Shown here: one piece after another, positions 27,201 to 38,599 of the stretch
Numbering within the stretch: position 1 is the first letter of the stretch
Layout: each line of letters opens with the position of its first letter
NCBI RefSeq assembly: GCF_040581485.1
Contig: NC_090132.1
Span: 21,668,911-21,732,910 of the forward strand
Source of the DNA: Linepithema humile
Lineage: Eukaryota > Arthropoda > Insecta > Hymenoptera > Formicidae
Direction of reading: 5' to 3'
Length of the DNA stretch: 64,000 bases
Translations under genes and position numbers: made by a program
Notes under the pieces: model-generated
Told to the model about the DNA's origin: nothing
The model's database searches: none
Seen by the model: only the letters and a program-made list of their open reading frames with translations

Positions 27201-30200
27201 TAATTCACTCTCATCCAATCATCAATCACGCGTCGCTAATCCGAGTTCCGATCGAGTATCTACGTGGCTAATGAAACTCGCTTAATTTCAAACGATTTAA
27301 TTTTCAGCACAATAAATCCGAAGAGAGCAACTTTACGTTCATGTCAACACAGCGGTCCGGTTCTTTCACGTTCCACTTTATGTTCGATATGTCGGAGGAA
27401 AAATGTGCTGATAAATCAAAAGTATCCGCAGAGCGCGCTTCTCCTTCGCAAAGGTGCTTCCCTGTTCTTTATTTGCTTCATCGCTAACGGTATTATCATG
27501 AAATTACGTTCAATGTTAGAATGGTAGCCATGAAGTTTATATTTTAAAAAACTCTTAGTTAACATTGTTGTAGCAACTTGTACAAGTTAAAAGTACGTAG
27601 TTCTCTTTCTTTTTTGTTTAGGAAAAAATTCTCAGATTCCCTCACACTTCCAATAATAAACTATGTCGAACAACCGTTAGATATCGGTTATTCTCGTCTT
27701 AATGAAAATAACGCAAAAGTGATTTAGGACTGCTGTGATAAAGTTATCGATGGAAATGACTTTCATGAGTTTCGTCATTGAGATGGAAATAATAATAGCA
27801 TTTCCACTTTAATAGGCGAAATCTCGTGGGAAACCTCATTACTGAAAACATATCGAAATTTGCAATGTAATTTATTCAAACCGAGTGCTGCGGACTTTGG
27901 AAAAAACGCGACATAGATACCCATAATTTTAATTTAAATAAATTTAATTTAAATGCAAATTTTATGAGCACTTTTATCTCGAAAGTGTCCTACTACTTCT
28001 CGTAAAATTAGATTTTCGAGCCTAATATAAATTTTTCGAAAATTGTACTTTGAATTTTACTTTTCACTCGAAGAGTGTCGGCCACCTATTTCCCAGCTAC
28101 CATTTTCCGTCGTGGAAAAGGGAACACGAGAACGAATAGGTCAACTATACTCATTGCGAACTTGTCAGTTGTCCCTGTATATAACATTGTGTGTGCCCGC
28201 GCGCAAGCATGTGAGCATGAAACATGAGACAGTCTGTCAGTGGCAAGTAGACGGAAGGGTCAGATGTTTTGTGACGATTTATAGGCCTACACACATAAAC
28301 ACGTCTGTATATGAGAATACATATGTGAGTATGCATGTGTATATTCGTACTTCTGCGGTGAACTCGATATATTTTCGTGAAGTGCATGCCGAAGCATGCC
28401 GGGACTCTCCCGAGTTGCATTTAAACTGTCGTGAGCAGCACGGGAGAGAATAGACGTGACGACGAAAAGCGATTCGAAAGAGCGAAATTACGCGTAAAAG
28501 AGGAATTCCTCAAGAAGACCGCGCGAAAGGCGAAAAGTACGCGTGAGAGTTTCGTGGCAAATGAAACACTGGCGCTGATACCATAAGTCACAAAGAAATA
28601 ATGTTTCATCAACTTTTGTTAAAATTAGATTTAAGACCAGTGAAAATATATAGAAAATGTAACTCAAGTGAATAATTAGTATTCCCTTGCTAGTCTTTAT
28701 GTTGAATTAGTAGTCCAACTGGAACAATACTACACTTTGGTGGAGCTGTAGTATTAAACTCAGTTTTGTTACAAGTTACAAGTGCTTTAAGTATGGGATC
28801 AAGTGGAATAACTCAGAGCGCTGCGTAAATAGGTCAATACACAACAAGTTTCCAATAATTAAATTAATAACCACCATATTTGTTAACTGAACATTGTCTA
28901 CTTTTACAATTATTTCAATAACAAATAATATTTCCATTCAAAGTTCAAAACTCTCACTCGACACTCGGAAATAATAAATAAAATTTGATAGAGAAATACC
29001 GACTGATAGATTGAAAATAAATATCACAATTGTCAAAAATAAGAATAAAACAAACTAAAAATGTAAAAATTAATTTTTAAAAAATATTACGTTACAAATT
29101 GTATTTATTAATTGTTTTTAATTGCTTTAATCAAATTTGTATTATTCTCCACAAGTTAATTACAATACTTAAGTAATAGCAATTTAGTGCAATTAATTGC
29201 GTGAGAAATAATGTAGCCGTAACACACAGTGTCAATAGGTGTGGTTTTTGCACCGCTTGACAGCCAAGATATGAACGAGTGAATCAAACGTATGTATTAT
29301 AGACTTCCTTCTCGATAAAAGTGACCGGAGAAAACCGCATGGCTCGATAACGATTTACGGACTGAAAAGCGACCGTCGTGACACGCTGACATACGTGAAC
29401 CACACGTAAAAGCAGGAAACCCGTGAAATAAATCTTATTCGACGCTACGCGTATGTATATGCGGAAGCTCAATACGTACATACGTAAGATTAGATCGATA
29501 CACGTAAGTGAAAACAACCGATATCGTTTTATAGCGCAAAAGCAAAAAATTGAAAAAGTTATCGCCAAAACTGTGATAAATGAAAAAAAAAAACTATTAT
29601 AACTTAAATAAAATGGTATTCAAAAATAAGCAAAATAAAATTTGATATTTAAACAACAAACGTTTAAGTGCAAATAACAAATACTGTGTCAAAATTTACC
29701 ATATGACTTAATATCAACAGGACGATAATATAAAAAATTTGTTTCTTTTAGCAGCACAAAAGTTATACATATATGGTATATATTAATTTTTCTTTTCCGA
29801 ATAATAGAACATCTTTGGCATTTTTTTTTTTTTTTTTTTTTTACGAGCCTAACATTGCGTTTTTTTCTTTCGATTTGATATCAGGATAATAAAATTCACG
29901 AGACCCATACCAAGATACCAAATTCGAACGTAAGGTCGCCGGCATAAATCTACCGACCGGTTCTGTTAACGCCGTTCCCTTTTTTACGTAACGCATTAAC
30001 TTGCGCGTCCGCGAATCATCTTCCTCGAATAGTCCGCTTCTTCTTGCCAATACGCGTAGCTTCGTTAGCGAAACGTTGCGCAACACCGACAAAGAATTAA
30101 TTCTTGCCACGTAGCTCTGATCCGTGCACACGATATCGCGAACTTCGTTACTATCTTCGTTATAAAATTTCTAATTAGAATTATTCGTTTTATGTCGGTG

Positions 30201-33200
30201 AGGGAAAGAAATAGCAAATGTAAAAGTGTAGAGTAATATAAAAATAAGATCTTTTATAATAATATAAAAAAGTTTCTAATTGCATCATGAAAATCACGAT
30301 TCGTTAACGTTCCATTATCAATAACAAAAACTGAGAGAATTTTGATAGTTTATATATGATGATATAAAATGCCTACAGCAATTTTTTTAAATTTCCGAGA
30401 GAATTGAAATAGAATATTGGAAAACAGAGTGAGCAAAAGGGAGGTGTTGTGTCCCAGAAGGGACAGACATCCATAAAAGTGGAAAAAGAAAAATTACGGT
30501 TTGCGGATTCTGACAGACCCTATATTTAATCTTCCATGTTCACGTAGAGTGGGTAAAAAAAAAGGTATTTGTACATCCTATCCTTTTTGAAATAATTTGC
30601 ACGAAAAGTAAAATGTTGCTTGTACAAAGTGCGTTTTATTCACCAATACAATTGAAAACGGTGCATTCTCTCTGACGAAAACACTTTGCACATTTTTCTA
30701 TTTTTTTTCTGTAAAGTTATTCTAGAAAAGATAAGCGCGTGCAAATACTTTATTTCACTTTTAAATTATATTTCAATTTTAACGTGTCAATAGCGCGTGT
30801 CTGACCTATGGACATGCGAAACGCCCAGCATGGGCGAAAGTGCAGACTGGTCGAAGAGCACGACGCAGGGGTGCAAGCATACGATGAGGGCGACCCGGGA
30901 TACCGCATCGTCGCAAAATGCATTTCGCCATCATCGTGCACGCGCTTGGTAATCGCGGAATGTCGTTCAACAAATGCGACGACGCGCGTCATCGGTCGTC
31001 AGAGTTGTTGATCACGAATGTATACACGGGCGTCAACAATTGCAAATCATACTGGACGCAATGTCGTTGCGAATTTTTTCCTAACGTATCTCCACGTGCG
31101 ATTGACAAGCGAAACGGAGAGACCAGATCGATAATAGCTCCGTTTTAGACGTGAGCCCCTCCGTTTTTTATTTTACAACGAGACAAAGAAAGATATTATT
31201 TCACGAATTCAACAAACATGTAACTACTGATTTAAATTAATAAGTAATAAAATAATCGATCAGCTCTTTTAAATTATATAATTGACAATTTTTTATGAAT
31301 GATAAAATTAAAAATATTTTGACTCTGGCAATGTTAAATTCACTAAGAGCAAGGAATTGTTATAGAGAAAAATCAATGTTTTATATAGTTTAAAAATTTA
31401 GTGAATTTATCCATGAATATATTTAAATGTATAAAATGATAGGAATAAAAAGTTGAGTGCAGTAAAAATACTCGGCCATTAATTTTCCTACCCACAAATC
31501 AGAGAATCTGATCGCTGTCGTTACAAATATTGATATGATATCGAGTGTCCAAATGGACCTTCTATCTATTCCGATGTCGTAGATGTCAATGCGTAATTTA
31601 TCGCATCAATATCTTGAAACGAAAACAACCAATGTTATCTTGTAGTTTGGAAACCAAAGGGTGGGGATTGTGTACAGACGTTAAACGTTCCTTTTTCTAT
31701 GCCTTCAAAGGTATTTTTAAATACGAGATTTCTGAAACCAATTGTAACAATGTCAATGAAATTTCGAATTACTGTTCAGATAGACGTATTATAATTCTGA
31801 CATTTTGCGCGAAAGATTTACTTCACGCTATTTGAATATTTTATCTTTCTTCGACGCATGCAGAGAAATTTAATATAAAACACGAGAGGCATTTTATAAT
31901 CGAATAAGAATCTAATATTAGAATTAAATACGATCCTGATGTATTTTGTACCAAAATTAAGGGTGTGAATAAGTTCTCTTTTAATAACTACAAAATTTAT
32001 GATTATGACCAACCAAACGACGTCCATTGAGCTGATGATGTTCCACTTCCGAAAACCGTAAAGATAGATTTACATCACTCGACTACCGATATAAATTATA
32101 CCTGTTCTATTGTACTTGTCACCAACGTATTCTGAACATTGTCATTGATACAAAGAAGAATTGTAATTCGAGAATTCCTCTGAAGAAAATAATGAAGAGA
32201 AGAAGCGCACTCCATGGGAGGTCGCACGCGCGTTCACACCACAATTTGCAAGTATACATACACGCAACATTTGAAAAAGATATTCGTACGCCTGCCAACG
32301 GCGTTGTCTCTTCTCGTATCATAGTACAGAGGTTTCTAATTCGGATAGGTAGAAGAACAGCGCGAGTGCGTCAAGGCCGGACCGTTTAACTATTGCCCGA
32401 CCGGCCGGCCCGAGAGCATTATTGACTGGATTTATGTATCTGTTCACCGTAGCGTGCAGAGGAAGACGTACGGCGTCTGGTATCATCGTGAAATCGTGAA
32501 TCGTGAATCGAGGAAAGATGATTACAACACCGGTCATTAGTCCGTTAGAGAAGAAAATTAAGGAAGCTTTGGATAAACAAGACATGACAAATCGTTTAAT
32601 CAATTAATACCGTTTGTAATAAAATTTTCAAGAATTATTTTCTTTATAAAGTTCACAGCAGAAAATTTATCTTTTACATTTTTAAATTGTTTTAAATGTT
32701 TTTAAATAGACAATATACACATAATAATGATGAAAATGGACAATAGACACATAACAATGTTAAAAGAGCGCAATTTAAAAAACAATATTCTGCATTAATT
32801 TCATTAGATTGAAAAATGGACTGAAAGATTGACTGGAAAAGACCGCATTCTGTTCGGAAATTATTCAGGATCTTTTACTTATAATTAACTCCAAACTACA
32901 TTATCAATGTACTATCGAAGATGGCTAGAAGCGGATGGCATGCAGAAAAGCGGATTAACGATGGAATGGATAGTGACGACAATTCTCTTGCGTTTTTTTT
33001 TTCTCAATCATGAATCGTGCGATTTCGTGGCACTGAAAATTTCCTCACGCGATCTCGACAAGCGAAAAAATATTGAATGAAAACATACACGATGTAAAAA
33101 TATCAGAGAAAACAACGACATCAAATAATACTCATAAATTATTGACTGATTGCATCAATGTTAATTAAATACTAATTTTGAAGCAGCGTGTTGTTCCATA

Positions 33201-34518
33201 TGTCACTACTGACGAGTTTATTAATCTCTCGTTATGTATAATCTCGTTATGTATAATATTGCAAATAAAAACTTACGATTTAAAACTTTCTACGATTGAA
33301 AAAGCTGCAAAAGTAAATTAATGAAGCAAAATTAACGTGGCTAATACATCGATTTCTTGATTGTCAATTACAAACATCAAAATAAAGCAATAAAATGTTA
33401 ACTACAGTTATCATACCTACAAAAATAATTAACTAAATTTTTTCTGTATGTGTTATAGATAAGAATATCATTAAAAGAAAGATGAGTATGTCGCGATTTA
33501 CTTAAAAAATACTCTTTTTTTTCACTTTTCACAAAATTTGTGAAAAATATTCTCTTATTTAAAAAAAAAAAAAAAGTTTGTAACTGCTACAGTTTTTATA
33601 TAAAAAAAATGCACTAAATTTTGAGTGACAGATTTAATCTGTAAATTCAAATGGCAAAAACAAGAACATGTTAAAATTTATGAATCGACGTTTGTCAAAA
33701 TTGTAGAATTTATGAACATTTTTTGTCAATCGAGCAGACCTGTCGATGCAAGCTATCCCGTGATGAGCTTCTCCCCGAGGCGTTCACCTGCTCTTCTCCC
33801 GGGGATGCAAACTCGATCGTTACCGGAACGCATCCAACGCATAGATACATTTACGTAGAGAGTAAAAGCATGCCAACGCATAGTTCGCCTCCGTGTTTTC
33901 CGAAAATACGCTCGAATAAAAGGCTAATGATGGTAACGACTGTAGCAGAGTCAAAGCCGAAAATACAAATGGTAACGTGCGAACATAGTTACATGGTACT
34001 TTGATACATTGTATTAAAATACCATGTATCAAAATACCGTGTCCTTCAAAACAAATGTTTTTTTTTCTCTCTTACTCTTTTCCGCAGAGTTATGTATCTC
34101 ATTATTTTAAAAATAATCGAATGTTTCTCGATTTCTTGAAAGTTAATTAATTCCGATTACCGATTTGTCAGACGTCGTTATATTGTAGATGTAATGGAAA
34201 AAAAACTCGATATGCTAATTTCTAATATGCATTCCAATGCAACCAGTCTTGAGCAACAGGAAGCATGCGAGTTGGCGTGTCGCGCACGACGACGATTACA
34301 AAGAATTTACAATGTATCGTAACTACTCACCATATGAAGTCCTTGCAGTGGCTACAGAAGGTCGGCTGTTTGAAGAACCTTGGCATAAAGCTGTGGTTCT
34401 TGACCATGTAGACATTTTTCTTCTTCAAAGCGCCCTTCCGGCCCCGCAGCTTGTTGGCGAAGTTGGCGGTGTCGCCGGTTCCGAGGGAGTCCTCGCACGT
34501 GTCCTGATCGTCCGCCAT
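172..34518 (-). CDS. Pkc53E: Classical protein kinase C, N-terminal part (four coding exons, continues past left edge)
   Basis: Ser/Thr kinase activated by diacylglycerol, Ca2+ and phosphatidylserine at membranes. Exons on the minus strand are 34331-34518, 6008-6039, 5834-5916 and 172-283 (188 coding, 32, 83 and 112 nt). Joined, they give 138 residues in one frame. Residues 25-36 are the autoinhibitory pseudosubstrate, with Ala30 at the phosphoacceptor position (RKGALKKKNV). C1A shows H42, C55, C58, C72, C75, H80, C83 and C91 with canonical H-X12-C-X2-C-X13-C-X2-C-X4-H-X2-C-X7-C spacing. C1B starts at H107, C120, C123 and runs to C137. The rest of C1B, the C2 domain and the kinase must lie beyond position 1. 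The 32/83/112-nt exon pattern matches vertebrate PRKCA/PRKCB as I recall it. The start ATG has a good Kozak context (ACCATGG). The symbol is by family: insect cPKCs include Pkc53E and inaC, and the N-terminus alone does not fully separate them. Confidence 0.93.
284..5833 (-). other. cPKC intron 3 (no other gene seen)
   Basis: 5.5 kb between exons 3 and 4. It is mostly AT-rich, with CpG-richer patches around 1430-1900 and 2150-3400. Open frames there (for example 1415-1786) resemble no family I know, have no paired splice sites and look like chance frames in GC-richer DNA. No RNA gene or transposon ends were recognised. Confidence 0.6.
5834..5916 (-). CDS. Pkc53E: cPKC exon 3 (second half of C1A)
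   Basis: 83 nt encoding VCSFVVHKRCHEYVTFTC followed by the linker PGADKGADSD. It supplies zinc ligands C75, H80, C83 and C91. Acceptor TTTCAG ends at 5917 and donor GTGAGT starts at 5833. The intron to the micro-exon is only 91 bp. Confidence 0.95.
6008..6039 (-). CDS. Pkc53E: cPKC micro-exon 2 (32 nt)
   Basis: Encodes the last base of Trp63 followed by GFGKQGYQCQ and one G. It is bounded by acceptor ACAG (6043-6040) and donor GTAAGAG (6007 downward). The phase fits exon 1 (TG|G) and exon 3 (G|TT). This residue string is nearly invariant in classical PKCs. At 32 nt it is easily missed by gene predictors. Confidence 0.95.
6040..18928 (-). other. cPKC intron 1, distal part (no gene recognised)
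   Basis: AT-rich intronic sequence with scattered CpG-richer islands (7080-7720, 9000-9850, 10360-10800, 16100-16650, 17640-17900). There is a (TC)n microsatellite at 7408-7427. A perfect 11-bp inverted repeat with a 5-bp loop sits at 7834-7860. An AT palindrome lies around 10300-10340. No open frame with a recognisable domain. Confidence 0.5.
7408..7427. repeat. (TC)n microsatellite
   Basis: About ten TC units in the cPKC intron. Confidence 0.9.
18929..18937. repeat. Target site duplication, left copy
   Basis: GTTTTAGCT immediately left of the element end; the identical 9-mer lies at 21772-21780. Confidence 0.9.
19277..20380. repeat. 145-bp tandem array, left arm of Foldback-like element
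   Basis: Units recur exactly every 145 bp. The marker CCTGGAACAATGAG begins at 19422, 19567, 19712 (T-for-C variant), 19857, 20002, 20147 and 20292. A diverged unit lies outside the first. The inner end is truncated, with two substitutions, before the central spacer. Units are otherwise almost identical. Confidence 0.93.
20436..21415. repeat. 145-bp tandem array, right arm of Foldback-like element
   Basis: Reverse-complement units with the same 145-bp period, the boundary marker recurring near 20559, 20704, 20849, 20994 (variant), 21139 and 21284. This arm has one marker fewer than the left arm. The diverged outermost unit mirrors that of the left arm. Confidence 0.93.
21772..21780. repeat. 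Target site duplication, right copy
   Basis: GTTTTAGCT immediately right of the element; pairs with 18929-18937. Confidence 0.9.
21781..34330 (-). other. cPKC intron 1, proximal part (no gene recognised)
   Basis: AT-rich intron with CpG-rich patches at 22300-23700, 24480-24800 and 30790-31140. Some open frames lie in the patches, but none shows a known domain or a convincing exon structure. A diverged duplicate of about 200 bp pairs 21797-21990 with 30304-30510. A 22-nt poly(T) at 29821-29842 directly follows the stop of a minus-strand frame (see findings). Confidence 0.5.
29821..29842. repeat. Poly(T) tract, 22 nt
   Basis: Uninterrupted T run; on the minus strand it follows the stop codon of an open frame directly. 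Confidence 0.85.
34331..34518 (-). CDS. Pkc53E: cPKC coding exon 1 (start, pseudosubstrate, first half of C1A)
   Basis: Starts at the ATG at 34518-34516 and encodes MADDQDTCEDSLG through the ARFFKQPTFCSHC-type core of C1A (here PRFFKQPTFCSHCKDFI). It ends in TG of a split Trp codon, followed by the donor GTGAGT (34330 downward). The frame is open further upstream to at least 34875 but contains no upstream in-frame ATG, so I take this ATG as the start. Confidence 0.93.
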
Positions 34519-36400
34519 GGTGCCCACTGTTGCTGCTGCTGCTGCTGACCGATCGACGATGGATCGACTCGCCGACGACGTCGATGATGCCACACGCGAG
34601 CGGCTCGTCGCCGGGGACGCCGGCCTCCCCGAAAGCTTGGTCAGTCCGCGTCTAAATTCTCGGCACTCGGTTTTCGCGCGCGCGGTTTTGCTTTTAACAA
34701 TGACAATGACGACGAGGACGACGACGGCGACGACAACCACGATCGAACTCGCACGGAGAAACCGCGCGCGGGAGCTGTCACGGCGCACCGACCGTCGACG
34801 GTATGTCTCGCGCGCGCGATACTTGACGAGAGAAAAGGGGTGGGGAGAGAGAATGAGAGCAAGAGAGATGAGCAAAACGTTCTATACTGCTCTCGGTCGA
34901 CGTCGGCGCGCGCGGTTCGTTCAAGTCGTCTAAGCGTGCTCCGCGGCCTAGGTGCTACGTGCTCTTCTGCTGTGGCCTGCACCTCCTCTCTCGGCGATGT
35001 CGACTCGACGATGACTCTCCCGGCCCTGTCTCTCCCTCTCGCGGCTTCAGCAGGCGCTGCGCTTTCGCTCCTTCCACCAATCTCTCTCGTCTCGCTTCCA
35101 CTTTACGTGGTAGTCTATTCGTTCATCTCCCTCACTCGCTCTTGCTGTCTCTTTTTCTTTCACTTTACAGCGCACGCTTGTCTTCCTCTCTCTCTCTCTC
35201 ACTCCACAGCTCACACACCGCGCTCGCCCGGCATCGACTGCTTGACTCTGTCTCGTGTATTTCCCTCTTTTTCCCTGCTGCAGAACGTGCACCTCCTCGT
35301 TCTCTCCCCTTCTCTTACTTCAACTACGCTCGTACTAGCTACTACTACTACTTGTACAATTTTGTCACGCTATCTCTCTTCCGCCTGCTCTCTATGTTGG
35401 GCGATCTCACGGCTGCCCTCCTTGTCCAATACCCATTTTTCTCACTTACTCTTTCTGTTTATTCATTCCTTTCTCTCGCTCTTTAACGATTTTCTTTCTC
35501 TCTCTCTCTCTCCTTACCTACTCGCTCCAGTTCTCGTCTGACTCCAACCATCTATATTACATCGCATTTTCTTCGTCGTTGCCACGATTCGTCCGTCGTC
35601 CCTGCACTGGATTAGCTGTCACACAACGTATCGTCGTTTTATCTGTCTCGCTCTACCTCGAGATCCGTTCGCTTCCTCTCGCCATGGACTGTCCTTGTCC
35701 GTTTCGTGACGCGACGCCGTAACTGCCGCGCCTCTGTTCTTTCTCTTTCTCTTCCGTTGGCGGCCGCGCGCGCGGGCTATCCGATAATTTTAGACTCTCG
35801 GCGCAGTGGCTCGGTACTGCCACTGCTCAGCCTGCGCCGCGCACTCGAATATCGACATACGGACCGACGGCGGCGGCGGCGGTCACGAGACCCGTGAGCC
35901 ACACGCGGTCACGAGATCGGTGAGAAGGAGAGTGACAAAGGTGGAGAAATAGGAAGAGAAAAGCGCGTACGATGCTTCCCCTTTCTTGCTCACTTGCTTC
36001 CTTCCTTCCTTCCTTCCTTCCCGTTGCCTGTGGGTGTCCAGATCCTACCCTTAGTCTCTTTCCTGCGTGGAATGCCCCCTACGGGCTCGCGGCGAAACAG
36101 GGAGCAAAGCTCGACCTCTGTCTTCACCCGCCTACATCTGACTCGATTCTTGCATATGTCTTTCCTCTCTTTCTCTTCCTTTCTCTCCCCTTCTGGCGAT
36201 CTTTGCTTATCTGTTCGGCACAGGTCTTCTCAGTCGCTGGAAAAATATACTCATAGACGAGATCAATCCCAACAATTTTATGCGCGATGTAATGCATACA
36301 CACTGGCTGTTCCAGATTTGCATCGCATCCATGCTCGGCCCTCCTCGACTCACCTTGCGGAAACGCACGATGCGCTCGCCCCTTGAGGCCAGCTGTCTGT
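34519..36400 (-). promoter_or_regulatory. CpG-rich 5'UTR/promoter region of cPKC
   Basis: This block upstream of the PKC start is GC- and CpG-rich against the AT-rich surroundings. It carries long CT-rich tracts on the plus strand (about 35140-35540 and 35960-36200), hence GA-rich on the gene strand, like GAGA-factor-type promoters. It includes a CTG/CAG run at 34530-34547 and a (TTCC)n tract at 35998-36021. Several open frames cross it, but they are low-complexity (Ser/Leu or Arg rich) and look like composition artefacts. The transcription start is not identifiable by eye. Confidence 0.5.
35998..36021. repeat. (TTCC)n microsatellite
   Basis: About six TTCC units in the pyrimidine-rich promoter area. 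Confidence 0.9.
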
Positions 36401-36540
36401 CGAGAGCAGTAGTCGCGGCTGTCCAGTGTCAGACGCTTCCTTGGCACGTTGAACACGTCGTAGTTATTATAGTTCGCTGCAATCACAGCTTTGAAGAAAT
36501 GATTTTGGAAGCGTCGTGTTTCCTGAAATTTTACCATTTT

Positions 36541-38590
36541 TCATGTTATATATAAATTCAAGTTATTATATATAAATATTGATATTTTTATACACATTTA
36601 TATTTTAATATAAACTTTTATCATCTAAAACTAAGATAATAATCACTAGTTATTATCACTATCCTCCTCTTATCATTCGCGTGAATTACTCATCCTTTGA
36701 TAACATATTCAACTATCATGCAAAATGTTGCAATATTTAATCTTGATTATCTCGTAAAAAATTTTTTCTGAGAACTAAAAATGTTCAATTATAAATATAT
36801 TATAAATCTTGTAGCTAATATCTATCATAGATACAATATTTGCAAATGATATTTCCTTCCTAATATAAATATATTTTATATCTAAAAAGTTTTAGATAAA
36901 ATAAATTTTATTAAAATAAAAGCAACGAATAGAACGATATCAAAATCGATAAAACAAAGCTTCACTATGGATGGGTCGCAGCCATCCCGCGTTACGATAG
37001 CAGAATAATGTAATGCGATCATACTCAATGATAATATGACGGATTCGTGCAAGCCTCCGCGTACGATCCATCTGCTTTCATTCGGGCCAACGAGTATCTT
37101 TCAGAGCTGACCATCGATCGCAGTTTTATCCTCGCGAAAAGCATAGAAATACAAACTAAATCATATTTAGGAAGAAACTGGCACTACATGATAGAAATTA
37201 ACATCTCAGCATCCGTGATGCACTTAAGAGTAGAGAGATGAGTTATAGCTTGATCCTAAACCGGTCAACCGGAAAGACTGTAACCCAAGTTGTGACGCGC
37301 GGGTCAATAATACCCCCGGGCTATTTTTAATAACATGACCATGCACAGAGAGTCCTTGCGCGCGCGCATATATAACACATATATACACACACACTCGTGC
37401 GGAAAGCATGTGTACCCTATGTCCTGGAATGTCCGCGGGACATCCCGCAGGATCGCGGAAGTACCAAGTAAAAGTTCACCCAGTTAAGGACATGCTTCCC
37501 ACACAAGTCAAACAGGTCACCGTCCAGAAAATTATCCGGTCAATACATACCTCGTATCTGACAATTAATAATTGATTAATTAACATGACTCGTTAACTTT
37601 TAATTAAACGTAGTCATCGTGTAATTAAATACATTGGAAATTTCAGTAGAAAATTATTAGGCATGAAATACATTTTACTTATTTTCAAATAAAAATTCGT
37701 GACATTTAAATATTCCGCTAACGCGATAAAGATTTTCATTATATCTCACGACTTTTAACTCTCAAACAATATTATTATAATTTATATTGTCTCGCTATTG
37801 TAGTCAAAGGCATAATTATATTCTTCCACTAACCGCTGCATTGTAAAACGTACCACCTCAATTAGTTTTAATTAACATACAATAACATTAATTACGCAGT
37901 AATCAACTGAATTTAGTAATTTAGAAATTGTTGCAAATTTTTTTTTTGCGAAGGAGAGATGGCGGCTGTCATGCAAAAGCTACATACGACCTTGTGGAAT
38001 GAAGGGATTTTCGGGATGGATTTATAACGACGCGAAATGATCCAGTCATCCCCTCCTACGTTCATCGAGCCTTCGCTCGCGACCCATGAATTCCCGGATT
38101 ACGGCGAATGATCGATCGAACGTTATGAACTATTGTATAATTCGCTTGAGAGATATTCGCATGCGACACAATACATGCCTCAGTCATCTGCATTCTTCAA
38201 GTCTCTGTTATTCATACGCGGTACAGCTTGTTAAATTACAGGTTCGCATTTGTGTCTCATCTTGTTTGCGCGATAATCACATAAATTTCCATGCTATAAC
38301 ACTACGTACAGCATACGCACTTTCGCCGAAAATTTTCGCACGTAATTTTGCTCGAATATTCTGTTAGAGTAATCTCTGATTGACATGCATATTAAATTTA
38401 GCAAAAACACTTGAATCCATTAAAATTAAAACCACTTTTACCAAAATAATAAATAAAAAATACTGAAAATATACCTTTTAAAACAGTCCTCTTGTTGAAA
38501 AGTTAATGACGCAAAACTCTGCATGTTTTTATGATTCCAGACATTAAAACGTCGAAAATTGTTACCAATATTAATTAACCTAGAAAAGTG
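36541..38590. other. Intergenic, no gene seen
   Basis: AT-rich sequence between the PKC promoter region and the first duplicated transporter unit. A self-complementary, CG-rich segment (GTCCGCGGGACATCCCGC) at about 37430-37450 resembles a fragment of a repeat. No open frame with recognisable content. Confidence 0.5.
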
Positions 38591-38599
38591 AATGATGAT

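Noticed and set aside
34519..34875. N-terminal extension of cPKC with a Val-rich hydrophobic stretch
   Set aside because: No in-frame ATG, and the family start with a strong Kozak context is at 34518. The hydrophobic run comes from repeat-like UTR sequence.
34840..35541. Long plus-strand open frames (233 and 175 residues)
   Set aside because: Ser/Leu-rich products of CT-rich DNA in overlapping frames, with no domain or splice support. They lie over the PKC promoter region on the opposite strand.
35972..36555. Overlapping open frames on both strands
   Set aside because: Composition-driven frames in the promoter-proximal CT-rich block; no recognisable protein.
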